DNA of 49,374 nt from Anaerolineae bacterium (lineage in GTDB: Bacteria; Chloroflexota; Anaerolineae; Aggregatilineales; Phototrophicaceae), in assembly GCA_030950085.1 (NCBI GenBank), contig JAUZRW010000013.1, forward strand, positions 1-49,374. Reading direction: 5' to 3'. This document shows, piece by piece, positions 34,083-42,401 of this stretch; the stretch's first letter is position 1, and each line of letters begins with the position of its first letter. The notes under the pieces were generated by a model, which was not told the DNA's origin, did not search any database, and saw nothing but the letters and a program-made list of their open reading frames with translations. The position numbers and the translations under genes were made by a program.

Positions 34083-35144
34083 TCAGCGAGCAAATTCATT
34101 GGGGTTGATTGTCGAAATCCAATATCCTACGCCTTGTGACCCTTCTGCCATCCAACCTGTGACTGTCACACTGCTCAAAACTTCGATTTGCCACCAATTG
34201 AGGTTATTACGACAGACAGGACCCCCAACGACAATGAAGGGCACACCATCAACCAATTGGAACATAATCGGCGACTCTATGCCCGGTGCAATCCGCATGT
34301 TACGCGGTATTTCTTCTAGCGAGTGAACGTAAGCGCGTTGTCCAAAGGGTAAATCGAGCGCTACGCCGCACAATGTCCCGTCATCTGAATCAGGGAGATT
34401 AGTTGGCAACAACCAAACCAGCCCATCGACTCCTTCCGCCATCCAACCCTCGTAAATAACATCCACGACTTCTACTCGCACGAGCCACCAACGAATACCG
34501 TCAACACATTCTGAGCCACCAACGACAAAAACAGGACTCCCTGCCGCCGCAACGGTTCGTACTCGCGCATTGAGACTCGGCTCTGTGCGGACTCGTGCGT
34601 CAAGCATCAAATCTGCTAATTGACCAGCTTGCAATTCAAAATATGAGGCACAGTCACGCGCAATAACACTAGAATGGATGAGATAGCCGCCGCTACTAAA
34701 GGGACGACCCTCCGATACCCAGCCGTCATTACCCGGTAACGTCACGCGCCACCAATTTGTCCCTGTATCGCAGACCGGACCCTCAAGCACTGTGGCGATA
34801 ATTTGCAGGGGATTGGCAATCACATTACCATCTTCATCACGATTGTTCACGACAGTATTCCATACAATCGGGCTAGACCCACTAGGCGCAGAGCGAATAT
34901 TGACACCCGATTCGATATAAATCACCTGCCCGACTTCAATCGGCAAGGGGGCATAACAGTCTGTATACGGTAAAGTTGGTTGAATACTTTGTCCAGATAG
35001 GGGTTGCCCCGGCGTTAGCGGAACAGGGGGAGTCCCGACATCGGCATCTTGCGCTGTCACAACTGTTGGTAGCGTGACAACAAATGCCAGTATGGGAAGC
35101 ATCAATAAGACTGTGATAAATACAAGAATCCGTGCTTTAAGCAT
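34083..35144 (-). CDS. Secreted triple SH3b protein
   Basis: This 353-residue protein has a signal peptide (ARILVFITVLLMLPILAFVV). A Pro-rich stretch (PPVPLTPGQPLSGQ) is followed by three SH3b-like repeats. Each has a R-x-x-P motif and a W-W-x-V/I element: NIRSAPSGSSPIVWN/WWRVTLPGNDGWV; RVRTEPSLNARVRTVA/WWLVRVEVVDVIYEGWMAEG; NMRIAPGIESPIMFQ/WWQIEVLSSVTVTGWMAEG. Each repeat also carries a paired Cys (GPVCDTG, GSECVDG, GPVCRNN). It is probably an envelope ligand-binding protein; no catalytic site is seen. AAGGAG lies 11 nt upstream of the ATG. Confidence 0.85.
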   Translation of the reverse strand: MLKARILVFITVLLMLPILAFVVTLPTVVTAQDADVGTPPVPLTPGQPLSGQSIQPTLPYTDCYAPLPIEVGQVIYIESGVNIRSAPSGSSPIVWNTVVNNRDEDGNVIANPLQIIATVLEGPVCDTGTNWWRVTLPGNDGWVSEGRPFSSGGYLIHSSVIARDCASYFELQAGQLADLMLDARVRTEPSLNARVRTVAAAGSPVFVVGGSECVDGIRWWLVRVEVVDVIYEGWMAEGVDGLVWLLPTNLPDSDDGTLCGVALDLPFGQRAYVHSLEEIPRNMRIAPGIESPIMFQLVDGVPFIVVGGPVCRNNLNWWQIEVLSSVTVTGWMAEGSQGVGYWISTINPNEFAR

Positions 35145-35213
35145 CGTGACATGTCTCCTTACGTGATGTGCTTATTGTAGCCGACGTTAGCAAATAGCGC
35201 ATGGGTTAGGGTC

Positions 35214-35222
35214 TGCTATAAT
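35214..35222 (+). promoter_or_regulatory. Extended -10 box TGCTATAAT upstream of the M3 peptidase
   Basis: TGCTATAAT is a perfect extended -10 box, 36 nt before the ATG at 35259. No good -35 lies at the expected distance, which extended -10 promoters can tolerate. Confidence 0.4.
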
Positions 35223-35258
35223 TCATCTCAATAGCGATTGTTAAACAGGAGAGTTTTG

Positions 35259-36989
35259 ATGCACGATAATTTCCCCTCGGATTATACGGTCTGTCTCGAT
35301 TGGCAATGGGCAGATTGGCAAGCGCATTATCAAAGGCTGATTGAGACCGATTTGAACGCTGATACGATAGTTACGTGGCTCAAAGCGTGGGATATTGTAG
35401 TACGGATGAATAGCGAAGTTCGCTGGCGTTTGGAATTACAAGCCGACCTTGATACCACGAATGAAATTGCCGAGAAGACATTCACCAATTTTATTGAAAG
35501 CATCGTGCCAGAAGTCGATAAGGCGACTTTTATACTCAACAAGAAATTAGTTGCCAGTGGATTAGCCCCTGCTGCTTTGAAAATTCCTATGCGCCTAATT
35601 GAGGCACAGATTAAATTATTCAACGAAGAGAATTTGCCGATTCTCACGCAATTAAGCGATGCAGATATGCGCTATCGTAAGCTGCGAGGTTCGCAAACAG
35701 TGGCGTGGGATGGTGAAGAAATCACATTGAATCGCCTCAGAGCAGTTTTTGAAGAACCAGACCGTGAGCGCCGTGAAAAAGCGTGGCATCTACTCCAAGA
35801 GTGCATCAGCCAAGACCGTGAGAAAATAGACGAGATTTGGCGCGATATGATGCAACTTCGCAAGCAAATTTATCAAAATGCTGGATTAGAGACGTATCGG
35901 GATTATCGCTGGCTAGAATTAGGGCGTTTCGATTATTCGCCCGAAGATGCCTTATCGTTCGTCGAAGCGATTGAAAAAACGATTGTGCCTGTTGCAAAAC
36001 GTTTGCGCGAAGATGCCTTGTCTGAACTCGGTTATGATAGCTTGCGCCCGTGGGATTTGGGCTTATTTTCTCACGAAATCGTCTTTGACCTCAAGGGTCG
36101 TCCGCCATTAAAGCCCTACGACAAAATGGGTGATTTCATTGCGACAAGTGAGACAATCTTTAACCAAGTCGATACTGAATTAGGGAGCTTCTTTCGTACC
36201 ATGAAAGAAGAAAAGTTACTCGATTTGGATAATCGTAAAGGCAAGGCACCCGGCGGCTATTGCACGATGTTCCCTTATAGTAAACGCCCCTTCATCTTTA
36301 TGAATGCTGTCGAAACAGCCGGCGATGTCACAACACTGCTGCATGAGGCAGGTCACGCCTTCCATGTCTTTAGCATGTCGCGCCAAGAATATATTTGGCA
36401 ATGGGATTTCGATATGATTCCGATTGAATTTGCCGAAGTGGGGTCAATGGCAATGGAATTATTGGCGACTCCTTATCTGACGAAAGATAAGGGCGGTTAC
36501 TTCACACCAGAAGAAGTCGTTCGCTACCGCAGTGACCATCTCAAAGGTATTGTCTTTGCCTTGCCCTATATGGCAGTTGTCGTCGCCTTCCAACATTGGA
36601 TTTATACGAATCATGACATGGCGACAGATGCCACAAAATGCGATGAAAAATGGGTTGAACTCTGGAATCGTTTTATCCCCGGTGTGGATTGGTCAGGCTA
36701 TGAAGAAAAGATGTGCAATCGTTGGCGTTTACAGGGGCATATTTACGGCTCGCCCTTCTATTATATCGAATATGCCTTAGCACAATTAGGCGCAGTGCAA
36801 GTGTGGGCAAATTCACTCGACGACGAAAAATCTGCCATTGCTGCTTATAAACAGGCACTCAATCTCGGCGGAACAGCGACTCTGCCGCAATTGTTTGAAG
36901 CGGCTGGCGCAAAATTAGCCTTCGATACAGAGACATTGCAAAAAGTCGTTGACTTGATAAATCGCACACTGGCTGAACTGGAAAGCTAA
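35259..36989 (+). CDS. M3-family oligoendopeptidase (PepF-like)
   Basis: This 576-residue cytosolic zinc metallopeptidase cleaves oligopeptides. The zinc motif is HEAGH (362-366) in TTLLHEAGHAFHVF; the third ligand Glu lies in EFAEVGSMAMELLATPY about 25 residues later. The N-terminal alpha-helical domain and the C-terminal YYIEYALAQLGAVQVW are typical. GGAG precedes ATG 35259, which is preferred to the TTG at 35238. A hairpin follows the stop. It is monocistronic. Confidence 0.92.
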   Translation: MHDNFPSDYTVCLDWQWADWQAHYQRLIETDLNADTIVTWLKAWDIVVRMNSEVRWRLELQADLDTTNEIAEKTFTNFIESIVPEVDKATFILNKKLVASGLAPAALKIPMRLIEAQIKLFNEENLPILTQLSDADMRYRKLRGSQTVAWDGEEITLNRLRAVFEEPDRERREKAWHLLQECISQDREKIDEIWRDMMQLRKQIYQNAGLETYRDYRWLELGRFDYSPEDALSFVEAIEKTIVPVAKRLREDALSELGYDSLRPWDLGLFSHEIVFDLKGRPPLKPYDKMGDFIATSETIFNQVDTELGSFFRTMKEEKLLDLDNRKGKAPGGYCTMFPYSKRPFIFMNAVETAGDVTTLLHEAGHAFHVFSMSRQEYIWQWDFDMIPIEFAEVGSMAMELLATPYLTKDKGGYFTPEEVVRYRSDHLKGIVFALPYMAVVVAFQHWIYTNHDMATDATKCDEKWVELWNRFIPGVDWSGYEEKMCNRWRLQGHIYGSPFYYIEYALAQLGAVQVWANSLDDEKSAIAAYKQALNLGGTATLPQLFEAAGAKLAFDTETLQKVVDLINRTLAELES

Positions 36990-37005
36990 TCGAAATAGTT
37001 TTAGT

Positions 37006-37032
37006 GTGGGTAAGCCACGCAGAATTACCCAC
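37006..37032 (+). terminator. Hairpin after the M3 peptidase
   Basis: GTGGGTAA (37006-37013) pairs with TTACCCAC (37025-37032) around an 11-nt loop. A short pyrimidine stretch follows. It is moderate as a terminator. Confidence 0.5.
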
Positions 37033-37048
37033 CCTATTTGCTTTGGTC

Positions 37049-37057
37049 TGATATAAT
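37049..37057 (+). promoter_or_regulatory. Extended -10 box TGATATAAT upstream of the toxin-antitoxin pair
   Basis: TGATATAAT lies 26 nt before the antitoxin ATG at 37084. No clear -35 was seen. Confidence 0.4.
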
Positions 37058-37083
37058 GACGCTATATTTATAGGACAAATGCC

Positions 37084-37410
37084 ATGACTAAACTAGAAAT
37101 AAGTAGCCAAGCAGCAAAGAAACTCAAAGAGGCATCAGAGATGGCTCAAAAAACCATTGATGAGTTTATTTTGTCATTTGTAGATAGCTATGTGGCTACC
37201 ATCGATTCTGATGTGCAAACGCCTCTCGAAAATGATGTGGCTTGGACTGAAGAAGAAGTTCAAGAACTCATAAAACCAGTGCCGCTTACAGGTAAGGAGA
37301 TGGTAGAAGGTGGCTTTGTTGGTGGATGGGAAGACAAAGGCATTAGTGATCCTGTCGCTTTTTTAGAACAACAAAGAGTTAACCGTAAGTGGAATAAGTT
37401 TTCATGGTAG
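37084..37410 (+). CDS. Probable antitoxin paired with the PIN toxin
   Basis: This is a 108-residue acidic protein. The N-terminal part (KLEISSQAAKKLKEASEMAQ, then TIDEFILSF) looks like a ribbon-helix-helix DNA-binding region. The C-terminal half (EEEVQELIKPVPLTGKEM) would wrap the toxin. It overlaps the PIN-domain gene by 7 bp, the usual antitoxin-first order. The assignment rests on this pairing more than on sequence. Confidence 0.65.
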   Translation: MTKLEISSQAAKKLKEASEMAQKTIDEFILSFVDSYVATIDSDVQTPLENDVAWTEEEVQELIKPVPLTGKEMVEGGFVGGWEDKGISDPVAFLEQQRVNRKWNKFSW

Positions 37411-37784
37411 TCTCTCTTGTTGATAGTTCTATTGTAATTGATATTCTTCGTAGCTATCCTGCCTCATTGACATGGTTACAGTCTCAAAATCAGAAGGTGG
37501 GACTTACTCGCTATGTATGGCTTGAGGTACTTGAGGGATGTCGCAATAAGCAAGAACAAAAAGCTGCCATCCGTGTTCTGGATAAATTTGATTTAGTGTC
37601 TATTACAAATAACGACATTGAGTGGGCAGTAGCGGCTTTTCTCCAACACTATCTAAAATCAAACACTGACCCTTTTGACTGCTTAATAGCCGCCACAAAT
37701 CATAGGTTACAAGTCCCACTCTACACAAGAAATCTCAAACATTTCAAACCCTTGCTGGGAGTGCTTGCTCAAAAACCATATTAA
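37404..37784 (+). CDS. PIN-domain toxin, VapC-like
   Basis: This is a 126-residue PIN ribonuclease. Conserved acidic residues lie in SLVDSSIVIDIL (first Asp), YVWLEVLEGC (Glu) and NTDPFDCLIAATNH (Asp pair), followed by PLYTRNLKHF. VapC toxins cut RNA (often initiator tRNA or 23S rRNA), and the target here is unknown. The gene overlaps its antitoxin and has no other partner. The pair is followed by about 140 bp without features, before dnaB. Confidence 0.85.
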   Translation: MVVSLVDSSIVIDILRSYPASLTWLQSQNQKVGLTRYVWLEVLEGCRNKQEQKAAIRVLDKFDLVSITNNDIEWAVAAFLQHYLKSNTDPFDCLIAATNHRLQVPLYTRNLKHFKPLLGVLAQKPY

Positions 37785-37928
37785 TATTTTGTCGTCGTTC
37801 CTCATGATAATGATAGTTGAATCCTGCGCGTAGAAAACGATTCTAACTATATCGACAATTGCATGAAAATCATCTTAGCATGACAATACAAGTCTATCAA
37901 ATCGACCAAATAATACTTGAAATTGACC

Positions 37929-40019
37929 ATGACGAAACCCAGCGATATTAGCCATGACCCCAGCGCACCGTTTAGCCAAGAGGCAGAAGAGGCTGTACTC
38001 GGCTCTGTTTTGCTAGACCCAGCACAATTTATTTCTTTGACGAGTTTCCTGAAAGCCGATGATTTTTTTCTGTTGCGCCATAATTACATCTGGAAAGCAT
38101 TCGAGCGCCTGAATGAACGCGGCGACTCGGTTGATTATATTACTGTCGGCGAAGAACTGGAAAATATGGAAGTTCTCGACAATATCGGCGGACGGGCGTA
38201 TCTGTTGCAATTGGTGAATAATACGGGTACAGCGATATATGCCGAAGTCTATGGGCGTTTGGTGGAGCGCACGGCTATTCGGCGGCGTTTGATGATTGCC
38301 TCTGATGAAATCAAGAAAATAGCACTCGATGAATCGCTCAATATTGAGCATGTCATCGGTGAGGTCGAGAGCAAACTATTCAGCGTGACCGAAGCACAGG
38401 TCAAGCGCGAATTTGTCCCGATGTGGGATGCCCTCAGTGCCTATTATGACCGTATGGAGTATATGCTCCAACATCCGCAAGAAGCCTCTGGCACACCGAC
38501 AGGCTTCCGTGACCTTGACCAACTACTTGGCGGTTTCCAGAAATCGGATTTGCTCATTTTCGCTGGGCGGCCGGGAATGGGCAAGACGTCATGGCTGTTG
38601 ACCACTGCGATGAATGTGGCGCGATTTGGGGCGCGAGTTGCCATTTTCACAATGGAAATGGGGGTTGAGCAAATGGTACAGCGTATGATGGCAATGGAAA
38701 CCGGAATCAATGTGCAGAAGTTACGCCTCGCCCGTTTGAATCCACAAGAAGCTGCGCGTTTTACAGAAGCTGTCGGGCGCATCAGTGAATTTTATATTTT
38801 CATTGATGATACGCCCGCAATGTCACCAATGGAGATTCGCACTAAAAGCCGCCGTCTCAAGCATGAATATGGACTTGATTTGGTGATTATCGATTATATG
38901 CAATTGATGAATGCCGGCGGCAATTACGAAAACAACCGTGTCCAAGAAATCAGCTATATCAGCCGTGCGCTGAAAGAACTCGCTCGTGAATTGAATGTAC
39001 CTGTCATCAGTGCCGCGCAGTTATCGCGTGCTGTCGAACAACGCCAAGATAAGCGTCCTGTATTGAGTGATTTGCGTGAATCGGGTTGTATCACAGGCGA
39101 ATCACAAGTCTATTTGCCAGATTGTGGTTACAGTGTTCCGATTAAAGACCTCATTGGCAAAACAGGTTTTCGTGTGATGAGTGTGAATACTGAAACATGG
39201 AAAGCTGAACCTGCGATTGTGACAAATTCATTTTGTACAGGGGTGAAGCCTGTCTATAAAATGACAACAGCACTTGGGCGTTCGATTCGGGCAACAGGCA
39301 ATCATAAATTCTTGACGATTGACGGCTGGAAACGGCTTGACGAATTATCGCCTGATGACCATATTGCGATACCAACAGCAGCAGCATTTGTTGTACAAGA
39401 AACTATTGAAAGCAAACTCCACCCCCTAACCCCCACCCCGAATTCAAGGAAGGGGGATTTAACCTCTCCTGAACTTGAGGGAAGTGTTATTTTAGCGATG
39501 GTGGAGGATACAGTAAAATATTGTTTTGCGAAAAAGCCCCTTTCGGGGTTTCATCACGCCTCACACAAAATTGCAAAATTAGACAAGCACGAGGACATTA
39601 TCACAGACAGTTTGTTAAACAAGAAGTATCACACCCCTACAAATGACAATGTTTCTGTAGGGACTGCATCTATGCTGTCTGAAACAAAAGTCGAAGAACA
39701 CATTTATTGGGACAAAATCAAGTCGATAGATCCCGATGGCGAAGAAGAGGTGTTTGACCTTACTGTAGAACTTAATCAGAGCTTTGTTTCCAATGCAATA
39801 TTACTTCATAATTCTATCGAGCAGGACGCAGACATAGTTATGTTCCTCTATCGTGATGAAGTTTATAATGATGCAACAGAATTTCCCAATCAGGCTGATG
39901 TGATTGTGGCGAAGCATCGTAACGGACCCACAGGTGTCGTTTCATTGTATTTTGAGAAAGCTCTAACCAAATTCATGGATGCAAGTGTCCACCGAGTTGA
40001 CTTAAGTGATTTAGAATAG
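37929..40019 (+). CDS. dnaB: Replicative DNA helicase DnaB with intein
   Basis: This 696-residue precursor splices to a helicase of 454 residues. DnaB unwinds DNA at the replication fork. The N-terminal domain (SQEAEEAVLGSVLLDPAQF) is followed by the RecA-like domain with Walker A GRPGMGKT (213-220) and LVIIDYMQLM. The motif DLRESG is interrupted by the intein (residues 387-628) and resumes at SIEQDADIVMFLYRDEVYN. ATG 37929 is used; the frame opens at a TTG at 37917, and neither has a strong ribosome site. A lone MNT gene, DnaD, a DnaC-like loader and a GNAT follow on the same strand, making a primosome cluster. Confidence 0.93.
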   Translation: MTKPSDISHDPSAPFSQEAEEAVLGSVLLDPAQFISLTSFLKADDFFLLRHNYIWKAFERLNERGDSVDYITVGEELENMEVLDNIGGRAYLLQLVNNTGTAIYAEVYGRLVERTAIRRRLMIASDEIKKIALDESLNIEHVIGEVESKLFSVTEAQVKREFVPMWDALSAYYDRMEYMLQHPQEASGTPTGFRDLDQLLGGFQKSDLLIFAGRPGMGKTSWLLTTAMNVARFGARVAIFTMEMGVEQMVQRMMAMETGINVQKLRLARLNPQEAARFTEAVGRISEFYIFIDDTPAMSPMEIRTKSRRLKHEYGLDLVIIDYMQLMNAGGNYENNRVQEISYISRALKELARELNVPVISAAQLSRAVEQRQDKRPVLSDLRESGCITGESQVYLPDCGYSVPIKDLIGKTGFRVMSVNTETWKAEPAIVTNSFCTGVKPVYKMTTALGRSIRATGNHKFLTIDGWKRLDELSPDDHIAIPTAAAFVVQETIESKLHPLTPTPNSRKGDLTSPELEGSVILAMVEDTVKYCFAKKPLSGFHHASHKIAKLDKHEDIITDSLLNKKYHTPTNDNVSVGTASMLSETKVEEHIYWDKIKSIDPDGEEEVFDLTVELNQSFVSNAILLHNSIEQDADIVMFLYRDEVYNDATEFPNQADVIVAKHRNGPTGVVSLYFEKALTKFMDASVHRVDLSDLE
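39532..39628 (-). repeat. Family 3 repeat inside the intein coding sequence
   Basis: Reading from AAAAGCCCCTTTCGGGGTTT through CGCCTCACACAAAATTG to AGTTTGTTAAACAAGAAGTA, this is the reverse complement of the family 3 order at 24528-24620 and 8301-8400. It aligns without gaps over about 90 bases with roughly one mismatch in six by eye. It is translated as 32 codons without a stop. Confidence 0.85.
39634..39682. repeat. GTAGGGAC/GTCCCTAC-type repeat pieces inside the intein
   Basis: CCCCTACAAATGAC and GTAGGGACTGCATCTATGC face each other. The reverse complement of the second piece, with ACAGCATAGATGC and AGTCCCTAC, matches AACAGCATAGATGCTGTCCC at 46725-46744 in the intergenic repeat there, and CCCTACAAATGACC occurs next to it. 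Confidence 0.7.
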
Positions 40020-40050
40020 TAGCAAAATTGGAGTCTATAGGTCGTGAATC

Positions 40051-40356
40051 ATGGAACAATACATTCAGATTGATTTGCCAATTGAAGCAATACAAACATA
40101 CTGCGAAAAGCAGCCGATACAACGTTTGTCACTCTTCGGGTCAGTATTGCGTGATGATTTTACACGCGCCTCCGATATTGATATGCTGGTGGACTATATG
40201 CCAAATTCTGGTATGACACTTTTTGATATGGCACAGCAAGAATATGACTTAACAGATATTATCGGGCGCAAGGTTGATTTACGCACACCCAATGAACTGA
40301 GCAAGTATTTTCGGCAAAAGGTTATTAATTTAGCGGTATTGATTTATGACACATAA
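40051..40356 (+). CDS. MNT-type minimal nucleotidyltransferase, unpaired
   Basis: This is a 101-residue pol-beta-like nucleotidyltransferase: LSLFGSVLRDDFTRASDIDM contains the G-S motif (30-31) and D42/D44. LVDYMPNSGMTLFDMA and GRKVDLRTPNELS follow. MNT proteins usually pair with a HEPN toxin (HepT/MntA system), where MNT modifies the toxin. No HEPN gene is adjacent here. Instead it lies between dnaB and a DnaD gene and overlaps the latter by 11 bp. Its substrate is unknown. Confidence 0.85.
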   Translation: MEQYIQIDLPIEAIQTYCEKQPIQRLSLFGSVLRDDFTRASDIDMLVDYMPNSGMTLFDMAQQEYDLTDIIGRKVDLRTPNELSKYFRQKVINLAVLIYDT

Positions 40357-41059
40357 ATTCAACGGATTTTCAAACGGCAAAGTGCATAGCATCCCGATTC
40401 ACGCTCAATTTTTTAGCGATGTCTTGCCGCTTGTCGATGACTTGGCAGAGATGAAAGTGATTCTGTTTTGTTATTGGGCATTGCAGCAAAAACAGGGTAA
40501 TTATCGCTATTTGTGCCGCAACGATTTTGCCAACAGTGACTCGCTGATGCAAGGATTGGCAACCATTGATAGCAATAGCGACACTCTACTCGATAGCGCA
40601 CTCGCACGCGCCGTTGAACAGGGTATATTGTTGCTGATTGATATCGAACTGGACACGGGGCAAGAAAAATTGTATTTTGTAAATACCGATAGAGGGCGCA
40701 CAGCAATTGAGCAAATAAAAGCGGGTAACTGGCATCCGAGCGATGAAGCGCCTATCGAAATCTTGCCAGAACGCCCGACAATTTATAAATTATACGAAGA
40801 AAATATCGGACCACTCACCTCTGGGATTGCCGAACGCCTCAAAATGGCAGAAAACGATTATCAGTACGAGTGGATTGTCGATGCTATCAATATCGCCATC
40901 GAAAACAATGTGCGCCGTTGGAAGTATATCAGTGTCATACTTGAACAATGGCAGCAGGAAGGACGCAGTGATGAAGCGAATACAGCGTTTAAGCGAAATC
41001 GCAGCCAAGATGGAAGGGACTATACAACTGGGGAATACGCAGACTTCATCGAGTCTTGA
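40346..41059 (+). CDS. DnaD-domain primosome protein
   Basis: This 237-residue protein has an N-terminal winged-helix-like half (IPIHAQFFSDVLPLVDDL, LARAVEQGILLLIDIELD). Its C-terminal half is a DnaD domain: YKLYEENIGPLTSGIAERLK, and VRRWKYISVILEQWQQEG. DnaD acts in primosome assembly in Gram-positive bacteria, bridging initiator and helicase loader. It sits directly upstream of a DnaC-like ATPase and overlaps it by 89 bp, and lies downstream of dnaB, supporting a role in loading DnaB. It also overlaps the MNT gene by 11 bp. Confidence 0.85.
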   Translation: MTHKFNGFSNGKVHSIPIHAQFFSDVLPLVDDLAEMKVILFCYWALQQKQGNYRYLCRNDFANSDSLMQGLATIDSNSDTLLDSALARAVEQGILLLIDIELDTGQEKLYFVNTDRGRTAIEQIKAGNWHPSDEAPIEILPERPTIYKLYEENIGPLTSGIAERLKMAENDYQYEWIVDAINIAIENNVRRWKYISVILEQWQQEGRSDEANTAFKRNRSQDGRDYTTGEYADFIES

Positions 41060-42401
41060 TGATGCGTTGATGCAACCCCTCACGATTAGCTGCTACGACC
41101 CTGAATATCCTGATAAACCGTGTCCGATTTGTCGTGGCTTGGGTGTGATTAAATATGCAGTAACACCCGATGACCGCCGCTTCGGTAAGTTATTTCGCTG
41201 CCCCAACAATCCCATTGAAGACGATACAGACCGCCAATCTCGCTTGCGCCAAATCAGCAATTTAGAGGCTTTCAAAGACAAAACTTTTCGTAACTTTGAA
41301 GTCGATAACCCCACCTATTCTCCATCAGAACTCGAATCATTAACGACGGCACGCGGTACTGTTGAATCATATTCGAAAGATATGCAAGGCTGGTTATTAT
41401 TGCAGGGGTCATTTGGGACAGGCAAAACGCATCTCGCGGCGGCTGTTGGCAATGAACGCTTACGGCATGGGGATGTTGTTATCTTCATTACAACGCCGGA
41501 TTTGCTTGACCATCTGCGCGGAACATATGCGCCTAATAGTAGTGTTGCTTATGACGAACTATTTGACCGTGTCCGCAATGCCGAACTGCTCATTTTAGAT
41601 GATATCGGCACTGAAAATCCGAGCGAATGGGCGCGAGAAAAATTGTTCCAAATTTTGAATCATCGCTATACTCATCAACTACCCACCGTGATTACAACCA
41701 ATATTCCAGTTGAAGACCTAGACCCACGAATTGCAAGCCGCATGATGGACAATAACGTGATTCGGCGAGCGATTATCAATGCGCCGGATTATCGCAGTAC
41801 AGGGGTACAAGGTGGCAAAGGTCGAAATGCGGAAAGAGCCTTAAATTATTCTAAGATGACATTTGATAATTTTGATTTTGAGACCCATACGACAAAGGAT
41901 GTGCGCGAGAATCTATTACGGGCAGTCGAAACAGCTTATCGTTATGCAGAGAATCCGCGCCGCGAAAATGTCTGGTTACTCTTGATGGGTTTATATGGTT
42001 GTGGGAAAACGCATCTTGCGGCGGCGATTACCAATTATCGTCTCGAACAATATGGCGAAGCGAGTATGTTAATCACCGTGCCGGATTTGCTTGACCACTT
42101 GCGAACAGCCTTTGACCCCAAAGTAGACGCTACATTTGATAAATTGTTTCATCAAGTACGGAATGTGCCGTTATTGGTGCTGGATGATTTAGGCACGGAA
42201 AGCACGAAACCTTGGGCGCAAGAAAAGTTGTTTCAGATTATTGACCATCGCTATGTCAGTCGTTTACCCACTGTGATTACCACCGCGAAAAAAATGGACG
42301 AACTGAACGCCCGAATCGTGAGTCGCTTACTTGACCATCGGGTTTGTCGCAATATCGCCATTACTGCTAAAAGTTATGCCTTACGAATGAAACGCAAATG
42401 A
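40971..42401 (+). CDS. Helicase loader with two tandem DnaC-type ATPase domains
   Basis: This 476-residue protein starts at ATG 40971 with AGGAAGG about 8 nt upstream; the open frame extends earlier but lies inside DnaD. A four-Cys zinc ribbon (SCYDPEYP, PCPICRG, RCPNN) leads into two AAA+ domains related to DnaC/DnaI/IstB. Walker A1 is GSFGTGKTH (146-154) and Walker A2 is GLYGCGKTH (340-348). Walker B motifs are LLILDDIGTE and LLVLDDLGTE. The two share long stretches (PDLLDHLR, then EKLFQI..HRY...LPTVITT), so they arose by internal duplication. Normal DnaC has one such domain. Both copies keep the P-loop. It should load DnaB onto DNA. Confidence 0.88.
   Translation: MKRIQRLSEIAAKMEGTIQLGNTQTSSSLDDALMQPLTISCYDPEYPDKPCPICRGLGVIKYAVTPDDRRFGKLFRCPNNPIEDDTDRQSRLRQISNLEAFKDKTFRNFEVDNPTYSPSELESLTTARGTVESYSKDMQGWLLLQGSFGTGKTHLAAAVGNERLRHGDVVIFITTPDLLDHLRGTYAPNSSVAYDELFDRVRNAELLILDDIGTENPSEWAREKLFQILNHRYTHQLPTVITTNIPVEDLDPRIASRMMDNNVIRRAIINAPDYRSTGVQGGKGRNAERALNYSKMTFDNFDFETHTTKDVRENLLRAVETAYRYAENPRRENVWLLLMGLYGCGKTHLAAAITNYRLEQYGEASMLITVPDLLDHLRTAFDPKVDATFDKLFHQVRNVPLLVLDDLGTESTKPWAQEKLFQIIDHRYVSRLPTVITTAKKMDELNARIVSRLLDHRVCRNIAITAKSYALRMKRK

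Larger units (their letters stand above)
39087..39812 (+). mobile_element. DnaB intein, 242 residues, with repeat-derived linker
   Basis: It is inserted after DLRESG and before SIEQ, the known DnaB-b site. Block A starts CITGESQVYLP with Cys1. Block B is ATGNHKFLTIDGW, with the expected T-x-x-H. The C-terminal blocks are EEEVFDLTVELNQ and SNAILLHN, ending His-Asn before Ser+1. All residues needed for splicing are present. No LAGLIDADG or HNH endonuclease is seen. The roughly 100 residues between the halves (about 39375-39700) are low in similarity to any domain, and much of their DNA matches dispersed repeats. It should splice but not home. Confidence 0.88.

Noticed and set aside
37785-37928. 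tRNA or small RNA gene between the PIN toxin and dnaB
   Set aside because: No cloverleaf, TTCGA-type T-loop or strong hairpin was found. The same search by eye found no tRNA in the other gaps.
39087-39812. Active homing endonuclease in the intein
   Set aside because: No LAGLIDADG, HNH or GIY-YIG motif is visible, and the linker is only about 100 residues, much of it repeat-derived.
40743-40970. Extended N-terminus of the tandem ATPase
   Set aside because: The extra codons lie inside the DnaD gene in another frame and have no domain; the ATG at 40971 has a good ribosome site.
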